Below are positions 50,666 to 59,624 of a stretch of DNA of 64,000 nt, piece after piece. The notes below the pieces were generated by a model. It did not search any database. It saw only the letters and a list, made by a program, of their open reading frames with translations, and had not been told where the DNA came from. Every line of letters starts with the position of its first letter. The first letter of the stretch is position 1. Both the position numbers and the translations under genes were made by a program. Source of the DNA: Mycobacterium aquaticum (GTDB lineage: Bacteria > Actinomycetota > Actinomycetes > Mycobacteriales > Mycobacteriaceae). Location of the stretch: contig NZ_MVHF01000004.1 of assembly GCF_002086485.1 (NCBI RefSeq), positions 62,001 through 126,000 on the forward strand. Direction: 5' to 3'.

Positions 50666-50679
50666 GTAATACGATTTAC
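50666..50679. promoter_or_regulatory. LacI-type operator upstream of the LacI gene
   Basis: GTAATACGATTTAC has a central CG and symmetric outer arms (GTAA / TTAC), the format of LacI-family operators. It contains TACGAT, a possible -10. It lies 102 bases before the regulator start and shares GTAATACG with the site before the ThuA gene, suggesting autoregulation. Confidence 0.6.
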
Positions 50680-50780
50680 ATATGACGCCCACGCATGCCC
50701 CGCGCCCGTTGCCACTGACGGTGATCACGGCACGCTAGAGTGACCAGCGAAGCAGTGACCGCCGAAGGGGCCAGCAGAAC

Positions 50781-51833
50781 ATGGTGACCATGCACGACGT
50801 GGCCCGGGCCGCGGGCGTGTCGCAGGCGGCGGTGTCCAACGTCTACAACCATCCCCACAAGGTCTCGACGCGGCGTCGCGAACTCATCCTCAAGGTGGCC
50901 GCCGACCTGGGGTACGCGGGACCGAATCCGGCCGGGCGATCGCTGCGCACCGGGCGCGTCGGCGCGCTGGGGCTGCTGCTGACCGAGTCGCTGCACTACG
51001 CGTTCGACGACCCGGCAACCTCCGAACTGCTCAAGGGCATCTCCGAGGTCGGTGAAATGGCCGAGGTGGCGCTGACGCTGTTGCCGCTGGTCGGAGGCGA
51101 GCGCCTGGCCGCCGGGTCGGGTGTTCTGGTAACCGGCTCAGTCGACGGATTCCTGGCCTACGCCATCCCCGAAGGCCACCCCAGCTTCGAGATCGCCGTG
51201 GGCCGCGGGCTGCCCGTCGTCGTGATCGACGGGCCCAACCCGGGCAACCTGCCCAGTGTGGGGATCAACGACGCAGCCGGCGCGCTCGCAATCGCCGAAC
51301 ATGTGCTCGGACTGGGGCACACCCGCGTCGCGGTGATCGTCGACCGGCTGGCCCCCGACGGCAAGCGCGGCCGGGTGAGCGCGGCGCGCATCCGCACGGC
51401 GCGCGACTATGTCATGCGCGAACGCCTCGGCGGCTACGCCGAAGCGTTCCGCAACCACGGCCTGCCTTGGTCGTCGGCCTACGTGATGGAGGCCGGGGGG
51501 TTTGACTACCAGGCCTCGCGCACCGCGGCTCGCTATCTGCTCGATAACGCCGAGGTCACCGCGGTGCTGGCCGCATCCGACGTGCTGGCCATGGCGCTGA
51601 TGGACGAACTCGAGGAGCGCGGTCTTTCCGTGCCCGGGGACATGTCGGTCGTGGGGTTCGACGACGTCCCGGCGGCCGAGCGCCGCGGGTTGACCACCGT
51701 CCGCCAACCGCTCATCGACAAGGGCCGTGAGGCCGCTCAACTGCTGATCGACCTGATCGCCGGCCGCAGCGGCCGTTCCATCACGCTGTCGACCGAGTTG
51801 ATCGTGCGCAACACCTGCGTCGCCGCGCGCTGA
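50781..51833 (+). CDS. LacI-family transcriptional regulator
   Basis: A 350-residue LacI/GalR regulator. The N-terminal HTH is residues 2-25 (V-T-M-H-D-V-A-R-A-A-G-V-S-Q-A-A-V-S-N-V), followed by a hinge helix with N-P-A-G-R-S-L-R-T-G. Then comes a periplasmic-binding-type effector domain (residues 60-345, ending R-N-T-C-V-A-A-R). It is the only gene between Blocks I and II. Matching operators precede its own gene and the ThuA gene, so it probably represses itself and Block II until a sugar-like effector appears. Whether Block I is under the same control is not visible. Confidence 0.88.
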   Translation: MVTMHDVARAAGVSQAAVSNVYNHPHKVSTRRRELILKVAADLGYAGPNPAGRSLRTGRVGALGLLLTESLHYAFDDPATSELLKGISEVGEMAEVALTLLPLVGGERLAAGSGVLVTGSVDGFLAYAIPEGHPSFEIAVGRGLPVVVIDGPNPGNLPSVGINDAAGALAIAEHVLGLGHTRVAVIVDRLAPDGKRGRVSAARIRTARDYVMRERLGGYAEAFRNHGLPWSSAYVMEAGGFDYQASRTAARYLLDNAEVTAVLAASDVLAMALMDELEERGLSVPGDMSVVGFDDVPAAERRGLTTVRQPLIDKGREAAQLLIDLIAGRSGRSITLSTELIVRNTCVAAR

Positions 51834-51902
51834 TCTCCACGGAATTGATTTCGCACTTCCCCTAGCGCTACTGCATGCGCACTGCTATGTTCATGCTCAC
51901 CA

Positions 51903-51924
51903 TTAGGTAATACGTATCAACTAA
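51903..51924. promoter_or_regulatory. LacI-type operator upstream of Block II
   Basis: A 22-base imperfect palindrome centred on CG (51913-51914), with nine of eleven base pairs matching and a core ATACGTAT. It begins TTAGGTAATACG and ends CAACTAA. It lies 46 bases before the ThuA-like gene. Confidence 0.65.
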
Positions 51925-51970
51925 ATCTGTGACGGATGCCCGAAGAACATCACAACCGAGAAGGCAACTC

Positions 51971-52642
51971 ATGACACGCGTTCTGTACCTCTACGGCGGC
52001 TGGCCGGGACACAATCCCTACGGAGTGTCGGACTGGGCCAAGGGCCTGTTCGCTGAACTGGGTTTCGCCGTAGAGGAGTCCAACGACATCTTCACCCTCG
52101 ATCGTGACCTGACCGCGTACGACCTGATCGCCTGCAACTGGAACAACGCGATGCTGTCGGAGGGTCTGACCGCATCGCAGGAGTCCCACCTGCTCGGCGC
52201 TGTCGAGCAGGGCACCGGCTTCGTCGCCTGGCACGGCGCAGGAGCCGCTTTCCGTACCAGCGTCAAGTACCACTGGCTGATCGGCGCCGACGTCCTGGAC
52301 CATCCGGCGGGGGAGGGTGTCAAGCACCCCTACCAATTGCGGATCGTCGACAAGGAACACGAGATCACCAGCGGCGTAACCAATTTCGATGTCGCGTCTG
52401 AGCAGTACTACATGAACGTCGACCCGCGCGTGCACGTTCTGGCCGACACCGTCTTCGACGGTGAGCACATCGCTTGGATCGACGGGCAACGCATGCCCCA
52501 GATCTGGACGAACCGCTGGGGTCTCGGGCGCGTCTACTACAACGCCATCGGCCACTACATCGAAGACCTCGAGCACCCCGCCGTCACCCGGCTGATGAAG
52601 CAGGGCTTCGCGTGGGCCGCCCGAAGCAACGAAATCCGTTGA
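51971..52642 (+). CDS. ThuA-like domain protein
   Basis: A 223-residue protein of the ThuA (trehalose-utilisation) type with a class-I glutamine-amidotransferase-like fold. It opens R-V-L-Y-L-Y-G-G-W-P-G-H, then G-F-V-A-W-H-G-A-G (near residue 78), a H-P-Y-Q-L strand, and a C-terminal G-L-G-R-V-Y-Y-N-A-I-G-H-Y motif common to ThuA proteins. Its biochemical role is unknown in general; it is often next to Gfo/Idh/MocA enzymes in polyol pathways. It is the first gene of Block II under the LacI-type operator. Confidence 0.78.
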   Translation: MTRVLYLYGGWPGHNPYGVSDWAKGLFAELGFAVEESNDIFTLDRDLTAYDLIACNWNNAMLSEGLTASQESHLLGAVEQGTGFVAWHGAGAAFRTSVKYHWLIGADVLDHPAGEGVKHPYQLRIVDKEHEITSGVTNFDVASEQYYMNVDPRVHVLADTVFDGEHIAWIDGQRMPQIWTNRWGLGRVYYNAIGHYIEDLEHPAVTRLMKQGFAWAARSNEIR

Positions 52643-52674
52643 ACCACTCAGAGACAGAGGATTAGAGGAACACC

Positions 52675-54459
52675 ATGCCCGTACTCACCGGTGGCCAGAT
52701 CATCGCCAGGACGCTGAAGAACTACGGAATCGAATACTGCGCAGGCATTCCCGGCCACGGCATATGGTCGGTGACCGACGCCTTCCTCGACGAGGACTCG
52801 AAGATCCCGTTCATCCAGGTCTTCCACGAGCAGAGCGCCCTGCACCTGGCCGACGGCTACTACCGCGTCTCCGGCAAGCCGATGCTGGCCCTGACCTCGA
52901 TCGGCGCCGGCGCCGCCAACACCGTGCTCGGCCTGGCGACCGCCCTGCAGGACTCGGTCAACATGCTGCTGATCACCGGGGGTCCGCCGACCCACATGCG
53001 CGGCCACGGCCTGTTGCAAGTGCTGGACCGCTTCCGCGACAACGATTTCCCGCGCATCGCCGAAGCCCTCACCAAACGCAGCTGGGTCGCCAATACTGTC
53101 GAGGAATTGCCCTTCGCGCTGCACCGACTGTTCAACACCATGCTCACCGGCCGGCCCGGCCCCGTGCACCTCGAAGTGCCGATGGATGTACAGGCCGCCA
53201 GTGCGGACGTCGAACTGCACGACCTCGAGGCGCGCATCCCCACCGGGGTGACCTACCCGGACCCGGTCGCCATTGCCAAGGCCGTCGAGGTCATGAAGAC
53301 CGCCGAACGCCCGGTCATGGTGCTCGGCGGTGGCGCCATCGCGTCGAACGCCTCACCGGAACTGACGAAGCTCGCCGAGAAGTGGAACGCCGCCGTGGTG
53401 ACTACCTGGAACGGCAAGGGAGCCTTTCCAGAAGACCACCCGCTGTCGATGGGCGCCATCGGCCACACCGGTACCAGTGCCGGAAATGCGACGTCGTCGA
53501 AGGCTGACGTCATTCTCTCCGTCGGCTGCCGCTTCACCGACTGGACTTCGTCGAGCTTCGCCAAGGGCGTCACGTACTCCATTCCGGACACCAAGCTCGT
53601 GCACGTTGACATCGATCCCCAGGAGATCGGCCGCAACTACCCGGTCGACGTTGGTATCGTCGCCGACGCCAGAGTGACCGCGGCCGCGCTCCTGGATGCG
53701 CTCACCGAGGCGCCCGAACGCGCCGAGTACACCGCCGAACTGGAGTCGCTCAAGGCCGAATGGGAAGCCACGCTTGCCACCCGCCGCGACAGCGACCGCT
53801 TCCCGTTCACGTCGCAGCGTCCCGTCGGGATCCTGCGGGACGTCGTCCCGCGCGACGGCATCATCGTGTCCGGCTCGGGCAACACCCAAGGCGCGGTCCG
53901 CCAGACCTTCCCGGTGTACCAACCCCGCACGCACCTGACGTCGGGCGGGTTTTCGCCGATGGGCTGGGCCGTGCCGGCGGCGATCGGCGCCAAATTGGCC
54001 AAGCCCGAGGTGCCTGTCGTGTGCATCCTCGGCGACGGCGACTTCCTGATGAACTCTCAGGAGATCGCCCTGAGCGTCATCCAGCAACTGCCGGTCATCT
54101 TCCTTGTGCAGAACAACGCAGGCTACATGTCCATCCGCGGCGGCATGCGCAAGCAGACCTCGCGGTTTATCGGCTGCGAGTTCACGGGCCCCGACGGCAA
54201 CCCCTACTCGCCGGACTTCGCCGCCCTCGGAGAGGCCTACGGACTGTCCTCGATTCGGATCGGCTCCTCGTCGGAACTGGAAGCGGCACTGCGCAAGGCC
54301 ATCGACGCAAACGAGCCCACGCTCATCGAGATCCCGACCGACCGCGACGCCGCAGGCCCGTGGACGCCGGGTTGGTGGGATTGGCCGGTCCCGACCTACG
54401 TCACCGACGAGCGGGCTGAGCAGTACGCCGTCACCAAGAAGTCCGAACAGCACTACTAG
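52675..54459 (+). CDS. Thiamine-diphosphate-dependent enzyme (ThDP-2)
   Basis: A 594-residue ThDP enzyme, clearly homologous to ThDP-1 in domain order. The activating Glu52 is in F-H-E-Q-S-A-L-H. The ThDP/Mg site is Gly-Asp-Gly (453-455) with Asn-Asn at 480-481, and the C-terminal motif is P-G-W-W-D-W-P-V-P-T-Y. The sequences differ enough for separate substrates. It should act on a 2-oxo acid or activated carbonyl made by the oxidative genes. The gene lies 32 bases after ThuA with a ribosome-binding site. Confidence 0.8.
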   Translation: MPVLTGGQIIARTLKNYGIEYCAGIPGHGIWSVTDAFLDEDSKIPFIQVFHEQSALHLADGYYRVSGKPMLALTSIGAGAANTVLGLATALQDSVNMLLITGGPPTHMRGHGLLQVLDRFRDNDFPRIAEALTKRSWVANTVEELPFALHRLFNTMLTGRPGPVHLEVPMDVQAASADVELHDLEARIPTGVTYPDPVAIAKAVEVMKTAERPVMVLGGGAIASNASPELTKLAEKWNAAVVTTWNGKGAFPEDHPLSMGAIGHTGTSAGNATSSKADVILSVGCRFTDWTSSSFAKGVTYSIPDTKLVHVDIDPQEIGRNYPVDVGIVADARVTAAALLDALTEAPERAEYTAELESLKAEWEATLATRRDSDRFPFTSQRPVGILRDVVPRDGIIVSGSGNTQGAVRQTFPVYQPRTHLTSGGFSPMGWAVPAAIGAKLAKPEVPVVCILGDGDFLMNSQEIALSVIQQLPVIFLVQNNAGYMSIRGGMRKQTSRFIGCEFTGPDGNPYSPDFAALGEAYGLSSIRIGSSSELEAALRKAIDANEPTLIEIPTDRDAAGPWTPGWWDWPVPTYVTDERAEQYAVTKKSEQHY

Positions 54460-54483
54460 CAACAGATTCGAGAGAAAACGAAC

Positions 54484-55326
54484 ATGGGAAGCTTCGACGG
54501 CAAGGTCGCATTCGTGACCGGTGCGGCGCGCGGTCAGGGCCGCAGCCACGCAATCGAATTCGCTCGGCGCGGAACGCGCATCATCGCCATCGACATCGAC
54601 CAGCAGGTGCCGTCGGCTCCCTATCCGACCGCCACCGCCGAGGATCTCGCCGAGACAGTGCGTCTCGTCGAGAGCCTCGGCGGCGAAATCCTGGCTGCGA
54701 CTGTGGATGTTCGTGACCTCGCTGGACTGTCCAAGGTGGTCACCAATGGTGTGGAACGCTTCGGCCGGCTGGACTTCATCCTGGCGAACGCGGGCATCGT
54801 GTCCTACGGGCTGCTCTCCTCCATGGACGAGGACCAGTTCCAGGAGATGATGGACATCAACCTCACCGGTGTATGGAAGACGGTCCGCGCCGGCGTGCAG
54901 CACATGGTCGACGCCGGAAACGGCGGATGCATCGTGCTGACCAGTTCCACCGCGGGCCTGCGGACCATGGGCAACATCGGCCACTACGCCGCATCCAAGC
55001 ACGGCGTGGTGGCCCTGGCCAAGGCGTTCGCCAACGAGCTTGGCCCGCACCACATCCGGGTGAACTCAGTACACCCGAGCAACACCCGCACGGTGATGGG
55101 CGTCGACAACGACGGGGTCCTGAACATGTTCCGCCCGGACCTGGAGAATCCGACGCTCGAGGACTGCGTCGACGCGTTCGCATCCATCCACGTCATGCCC
55201 GACGTGCCGTGGATCCACCCCATCGACATCACCAACACCGTGCTGTTCATCTGTTCCGACGAAGCCAAGTACATGACCGGCGCCCAGATTCCCGTCGACG
55301 TCGGCATGCTCGCCAAGAACCCGTGA
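54484..55326 (+). CDS. Mycofactocin-coupled SDR-family oxidoreductase (second copy)
   Basis: A 280-residue SDR. The cofactor motif is T-G-A-A-R-G-Q-G-R-S-H-A (residues 12-23), with N-A-G and Y-A-A-S-K in place. The insert around D-Q-Q-V-P-S-A-P-Y-P-T-A-T-A-E-D matches the SDR before Block I. As in that protein, the RGQGRSHA text points to a mycofactocin-dependent dehydrogenase. Two such enzymes in one locus suggest two hydroxyl-oxidation steps or two related substrates. Confidence 0.85.
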   Translation: MGSFDGKVAFVTGAARGQGRSHAIEFARRGTRIIAIDIDQQVPSAPYPTATAEDLAETVRLVESLGGEILAATVDVRDLAGLSKVVTNGVERFGRLDFILANAGIVSYGLLSSMDEDQFQEMMDINLTGVWKTVRAGVQHMVDAGNGGCIVLTSSTAGLRTMGNIGHYAASKHGVVALAKAFANELGPHHIRVNSVHPSNTRTVMGVDNDGVLNMFRPDLENPTLEDCVDAFASIHVMPDVPWIHPIDITNTVLFICSDEAKYMTGAQIPVDVGMLAKNP

Positions 55327-55337
55327 AAGAAGCCGAC

Positions 55338-56372
55338 ATGAACGATGTTTCACGCGCCGCGCACACGGTGCTCTTCCCGATCTCGCACACCTTCGACACC
55401 GACGGCTGGTTCGGCGACTTCCTGACCCGGGGTGGACGCAGCGTGCTGATGGCGTCCAGCGCCGAGGAGTACGCGGCCCGGCGCATCAGCGACGAGCGGC
55501 GCGCCCGCGAAACCGCCGAGCACATACGGGATTTCGGCGCCCGCGCCAATGCCCGCGCCGGACGGCCGGTCGTACTCGCCGTCGATGCCGAGCCGGCAGG
55601 CGTGCAGCGGCTCGAGCACCTGTTGCCGCGCATTCCCGGCCGCGCCGACTTCCCCTCGCGCACCGACGAACAACTACACGCTGCCTTCGGCGCGTACGGA
55701 GCTGCCGCCAGGGAACTCGGCGTATCGATGTTCGTCGGCCCGGTGCTCGATGTGATCACTGGTTCGAACGCCTGGCTGACCGACCGCACCATGGCGACCG
55801 AACTGGCCGAGGCCGGCCGGATCGGGGCGGCGTACACCACGGCGGTGCAGGCCCACGGTGTGACCGCCATGGCCAAGCACTTCCCCGGCCACCCCGATCT
55901 ACCGGCCAACGCCATCTATGCCGACGTCGTCCTCGACCTCGCCGCGGATGAGGTCGACCGCAACATCGAGCCGTTCCGCCGGCTCATTGCCGAGGGCGTC
56001 GGGTCGGTGATGGTCGGTCCCACCGTCGTCACCGGCATCGACCCCGTCGAGCCGGCCGCCACCTCGAAGGTCCTCATCGACCTGCTCAGGGCCCAGGGCT
56101 TCTCGGGAATCGTGGTCAGCGACGACCTCGACGCGGCGTCGACGATGCGTGGCCGCAGCCTCGGCGAGGTGGCGGTGGCCAGTGTTGCCGCAGGAGTGCA
56201 AATGCTGCTCATACCCGGTGCCCGACAGCATGTTTCGGAGTGCGTCGACGCGCTGGTCCACGCTGTGGGCGCTGGTGAGCTCGCCCTCGAAGTGCTGCAG
56301 TCCGCCGCCGCGGCGGTCGACTCCCTCGCCGATCGGTCCGTCACCTTGGCCGCTCAACCGACGCGCACGTAG
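55338..56372 (+). CDS. GH3 family protein, NagZ-related but with altered active-site loop (GH3-A)
   Basis: A 344-residue single-domain GH3 protein. The nucleophile motif V-V-S-D-D-L (Asp in 262-263) and the substrate-binding K180-H-F-P-G-H are kept. In NagZ-type enzymes the next loop carries an Asp-Ser-His acid/base motif (GHGxxxxDSH). Here it reads G-H-P-D-L-P-A-N-A-I-Y and no His is present. It could be inactive, use another acid, or have another chemistry such as phosphorolysis. The start is 12 bases after the SDR, and the APC permease follows. Confidence 0.72.
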   Translation: MNDVSRAAHTVLFPISHTFDTDGWFGDFLTRGGRSVLMASSAEEYAARRISDERRARETAEHIRDFGARANARAGRPVVLAVDAEPAGVQRLEHLLPRIPGRADFPSRTDEQLHAAFGAYGAAARELGVSMFVGPVLDVITGSNAWLTDRTMATELAEAGRIGAAYTTAVQAHGVTAMAKHFPGHPDLPANAIYADVVLDLAADEVDRNIEPFRRLIAEGVGSVMVGPTVVTGIDPVEPAATSKVLIDLLRAQGFSGIVVSDDLDAASTMRGRSLGEVAVASVAAGVQMLLIPGARQHVSECVDALVHAVGAGELALEVLQSAAAAVDSLADRSVTLAAQPTRT

Positions 56373-56412
56373 TCGGACGCCGTCCCCGTCAACCACCCCG
56401 GAAGAGCACTCA

Positions 56413-57900
56413 ATGATCAACAACGTCGAAGAGGAAATCGTCGAAACCCGGTCGCTGCACCACCTCCGTGGCCGGATGGGCACGATGCGACTGGCCCTCA
56501 CCGTGCTCGCGATGTCGGCGCCGATCGGCAATGTCGTCGGTGTGCTGCCCCTGGGAATCACCGGCGGCAACGGCGTCGGTGCACCCGTCATCTATATGAT
56601 CCTCGGCGCAATTTTCCTATTGTTCGCAGTCGGATTCACGACCATGACCCGCAACCTGCCGCGGGCCGGCGCCTTTTACACGTACATCACTGCCGGTCTC
56701 ACCCGGCCGGTCGGTCTGGGAGCGGGCCTTCTGGCAGCCTTCGGTTACCTCATCCTCCTGATCGGCAACTACGCCTTCTTCGGCGTGTCGGTTCAACACC
56801 TCTTCACCCAGTTCGGAGCGAGTGGCACCCCGTGGTGGCTGTGGGCGGCGCTCTGCTGCCTCGTGGTGACGGTGCTGGGACACTTCAATGTCGAGATCTC
56901 CGGGCGCGCACTGGCTTTCCTGATGGTGATCGAAGTCGTCCTGGTCATGTTCTTCAACATCCCTGTGCTGGCCACCGGTGGTCCGCAGTGCTATCAGTTC
57001 CAGTCGTTCCTGCCCAGTGAGGTCTTCTCCGGCAACGTCGGTGTCGCCGTGCTCTTCGCGATCGCGTGCTTCATGGGCTTCGAGTCCTCGGCCATTTACC
57101 GCGAAGAGGTGCACAATCCCGCCCGGACCATTCCGCGGGCCACCTACATCGCGATCATCTCGATCGGATCGTTCTACGTGATCACATCGTGGGCCCTGGT
57201 CACGTTCTGGGGCGTGAACAACGTGTCGACCGTCGGTCAACAGGACCCGTCGGTGCTTTTCACGGGCGGATTCCGGCATTACCTGGGCAACACGTTCACC
57301 GATGTGATGACCTGCCTCGTGGTGACCAGTGTGTTCGCCGCCGCACTCGCATGCCACAACGCGCTGGCCCGCTACTCGTTCTCCCTTGGGCGCGACGGCA
57401 TCCTGCCGGCGTTCCTGGGCAAGCCGCACCCGGCGCACGGATCCCCTTCCGCCGCATCGGCATTGGCCACGGTGGGCGCGTTCGTGATCACGGTCCCGTT
57501 CATCGTCGCGGGACTGGGACCGGTCACCCTGTACTCCTCGATGTTCGCCGTCGGCACGTTCATCCTCATTGTCCTCATGCTGCTCACCAGCCTGGCGGTG
57601 ATCCGCTACTTCCGCCTCATCCAGCACCGCGAACGTCGCTGGAACGTCCTGGTGGCACCCGTCCTGGGCGTCCTCGGACTGGGCTATCTGGCGGTGTTGA
57701 GCTCCTCATACTTCGCGATGTCCATCGGCGGATCGACCGCGCTCGCGTGGTTGTTCCAGGGCGTCGTAGCCGCCATCCTCGTCATCGGCATCCTGCTGGG
57801 GCGGCGCTGGCGCACCTCGCGACCCGCCGTCTACAACCGGATCGGGGGCACCGGGCAGGATTCCTCGCCCGTTCTCGACGGCCGCACCGACGGAGACTGA
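56413..57900 (+). CDS. APC-superfamily permease
   Basis: A 495-residue transporter with about twelve membrane helices, starting after a short cytoplasmic tail (residues 1-28). The first helix has S-A-P-I-G-N-V-V-G-V-L-P and the third ends R-A-G-A-F-Y-T-Y-I. G-F-E-S-S-A-I-Y-R-E-E (near residue 225) is the APC signature. APC carriers move amino acids, amines and related compounds with protons. In this locus it may import the nitrogen-containing substrate. Confidence 0.82.
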   Translation: MINNVEEEIVETRSLHHLRGRMGTMRLALTVLAMSAPIGNVVGVLPLGITGGNGVGAPVIYMILGAIFLLFAVGFTTMTRNLPRAGAFYTYITAGLTRPVGLGAGLLAAFGYLILLIGNYAFFGVSVQHLFTQFGASGTPWWLWAALCCLVVTVLGHFNVEISGRALAFLMVIEVVLVMFFNIPVLATGGPQCYQFQSFLPSEVFSGNVGVAVLFAIACFMGFESSAIYREEVHNPARTIPRATYIAIISIGSFYVITSWALVTFWGVNNVSTVGQQDPSVLFTGGFRHYLGNTFTDVMTCLVVTSVFAAALACHNALARYSFSLGRDGILPAFLGKPHPAHGSPSAASALATVGAFVITVPFIVAGLGPVTLYSSMFAVGTFILIVLMLLTSLAVIRYFRLIQHRERRWNVLVAPVLGVLGLGYLAVLSSSYFAMSIGGSTALAWLFQGVVAAILVIGILLGRRWRTSRPAVYNRIGGTGQDSSPVLDGRTDGD

Positions 57901-57901
57901 T

Positions 57902-59509
57902 ATGAGCGCGCTCAGACGACTGGCACCGACGCTGGAACTGGTGCCGTCCCCGGCGGCCGGGACCGCATCGGAATCGGCCGGGCTCGGCAACGGGAGCCGG
58001 CTGAGGTCGACATTCACCGTCGCCGACGCCCTCCTACTGGAGACGCTGCGGGCCGGCGAGGCCCGCGTGCTAACCGGGGACGACGGGCTCGACCGTCCGG
58101 TCCGGTGGGTGCACTCGTCCGAGATCTCCGACATCGCACGGTTCCTGCGGGGTGGCGAGATGCTGCTGACCGCCGGGCTGGGGATCGGATCGACGGACGG
58201 ACAGCAACGTGCCTTCGTTCGCGGCATCGCCGCCGCCGGGGCGGCAGCGTTGGTCATCGAGGAGTCCGGCCGGGCCTTCCACCGTGTTCCCCGCACCGTC
58301 GTCGACGAGGGCGTCCGCTGCGGACTACCGGTCATCGCGCTTACCCACGAGGTGCCCTTCGCCGCTGTGTCAGCCGAGGTGCACGACGTCCTGACCGAAC
58401 AACAGCTGCAGACCATCAAGCGCGAACGCGAGATCGAGACATTGTTCTCGACACAACTGCTCGACGGCGGCGACCACGTCGGCGTCGTCGCAACGCTCGC
58501 AGGTCTCGTCGGCGGCACGGTCGTGCTCGAGGACGTCAACCACCGCGTCGCTGTGTGTGAAGCGGCCGGTGGAGTATTCGACGCGTCCTCCTGGGAGCGG
58601 CACGCGCGTGTCCTGCACGGTTCGCACACCGAATGCGTGCGCCGTCCGGTGCTGGCACGCGGGCAGATCTGGGGCAACCTGCACGTGCTCAACGGACGAT
58701 CCGCCGACGTGAACTTCTCCGTCGACGTCGTCACCGAACGGGCCGCGACCGCGATCGCCATCGCGCTGCTGACCGACCGTAGCCGCGAGGCCATCGACGA
58801 CCAGCGCAGCACAGCGCTGCTGACGCACCTCATGCTGGGCGAGCTGACCGGTCCGGAGTTCGTCGAACAAGCCGCACACCTGGGCTACCAGCTCGGCGCC
58901 GCCGACCTGTTCGTCGCGATCGGCAACAAGGCAGGCGATGCGATCGCGTCCGACCCGAAACGGACGCGAATCCCGGTGGGGCCCAACGCGATCAGTGCCG
59001 ACATGGGTGATTACGTCATCACGGTCGCCCCGCGTGCCGGGCGCACCCGCTTCGAGACCGCCGCCCGCGCCGACGACCGGTTTCTCGGCGGCGGCTGCAG
59101 CCGCAACCTACCTGCGGACAGGATCGGTCTCGCGGTGCGCCAAGCCAAGAGTGCCGCGGCAGTCGCCCGCACGACGCGTCGTTGGCTCAACTTCGACGAA
59201 CTCGGCGTGGAGCGCATCCTGGTGGGATTGGCCGACGGCCCCGAGCTGGCCGCCTTTGTGGAGGACGAACTCGGGCCCCTGCTGAACGCCGACGCCGCGT
59301 CACACACCCCGCTGCTGCCCACCCTACGGGCGTTCCTCGAGCACGACGGCCGCAAGACCGACGCCGCCGACGCCCTCTACATCCAGCGTCGCACGCTCTA
59401 CAACCGGCTCGAACGCATGTCGGGCATCCTCGGCAGATCCCTCGACGATGCGGATACCCGTCAGCGGCTGACCCTCGCCCTCAAGGCGCTGGATCTGATG
59501 CAGGGCTAG
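57902..59509 (+). CDS. PucR-family transcriptional regulator
   Basis: A 535-residue regulator with the PucR sensor domain at about residues 38-165 (T-V-A-D-A-L-L-L-E, V-R-W-V-H-S-S-E-I). A central GGDEF-like or signal-sensing part follows, then the C-terminal HTH at about residues 470-535 (L-Y-I-Q-R-R-T-L-Y-N-R-L-E-R-M-S-G-I-L-G). PucR-type proteins activate catabolism of purines or other nitrogen compounds. The gene starts one base after the permease stop, so it is probably in the same operon and may respond to the imported compound. Why it sits mid-operon is unclear. Confidence 0.85.
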   Translation: MSALRRLAPTLELVPSPAAGTASESAGLGNGSRLRSTFTVADALLLETLRAGEARVLTGDDGLDRPVRWVHSSEISDIARFLRGGEMLLTAGLGIGSTDGQQRAFVRGIAAAGAAALVIEESGRAFHRVPRTVVDEGVRCGLPVIALTHEVPFAAVSAEVHDVLTEQQLQTIKREREIETLFSTQLLDGGDHVGVVATLAGLVGGTVVLEDVNHRVAVCEAAGGVFDASSWERHARVLHGSHTECVRRPVLARGQIWGNLHVLNGRSADVNFSVDVVTERAATAIAIALLTDRSREAIDDQRSTALLTHLMLGELTGPEFVEQAAHLGYQLGAADLFVAIGNKAGDAIASDPKRTRIPVGPNAISADMGDYVITVAPRAGRTRFETAARADDRFLGGGCSRNLPADRIGLAVRQAKSAAAVARTTRRWLNFDELGVERILVGLADGPELAAFVEDELGPLLNADAASHTPLLPTLRAFLEHDGRKTDAADALYIQRRTLYNRLERMSGILGRSLDDADTRQRLTLALKALDLMQG

Positions 59510-59624
59510 CGCCGGCGCCGAGCGTATGGAGCCCAATGACGGTCCCGCAGTGTGCAGTTCGGCACTACAAACGGTGCCATCGGCCAACGCACCTGTCGCA
59601 CAACCAAATCGGAGGAAGGGCAGA

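Noticed and set aside
55338..56372. Straight annotation as beta-N-acetylhexosaminidase NagZ
   Set aside because: The Asp-Ser-His acid/base loop is absent, so activity cannot be assumed.
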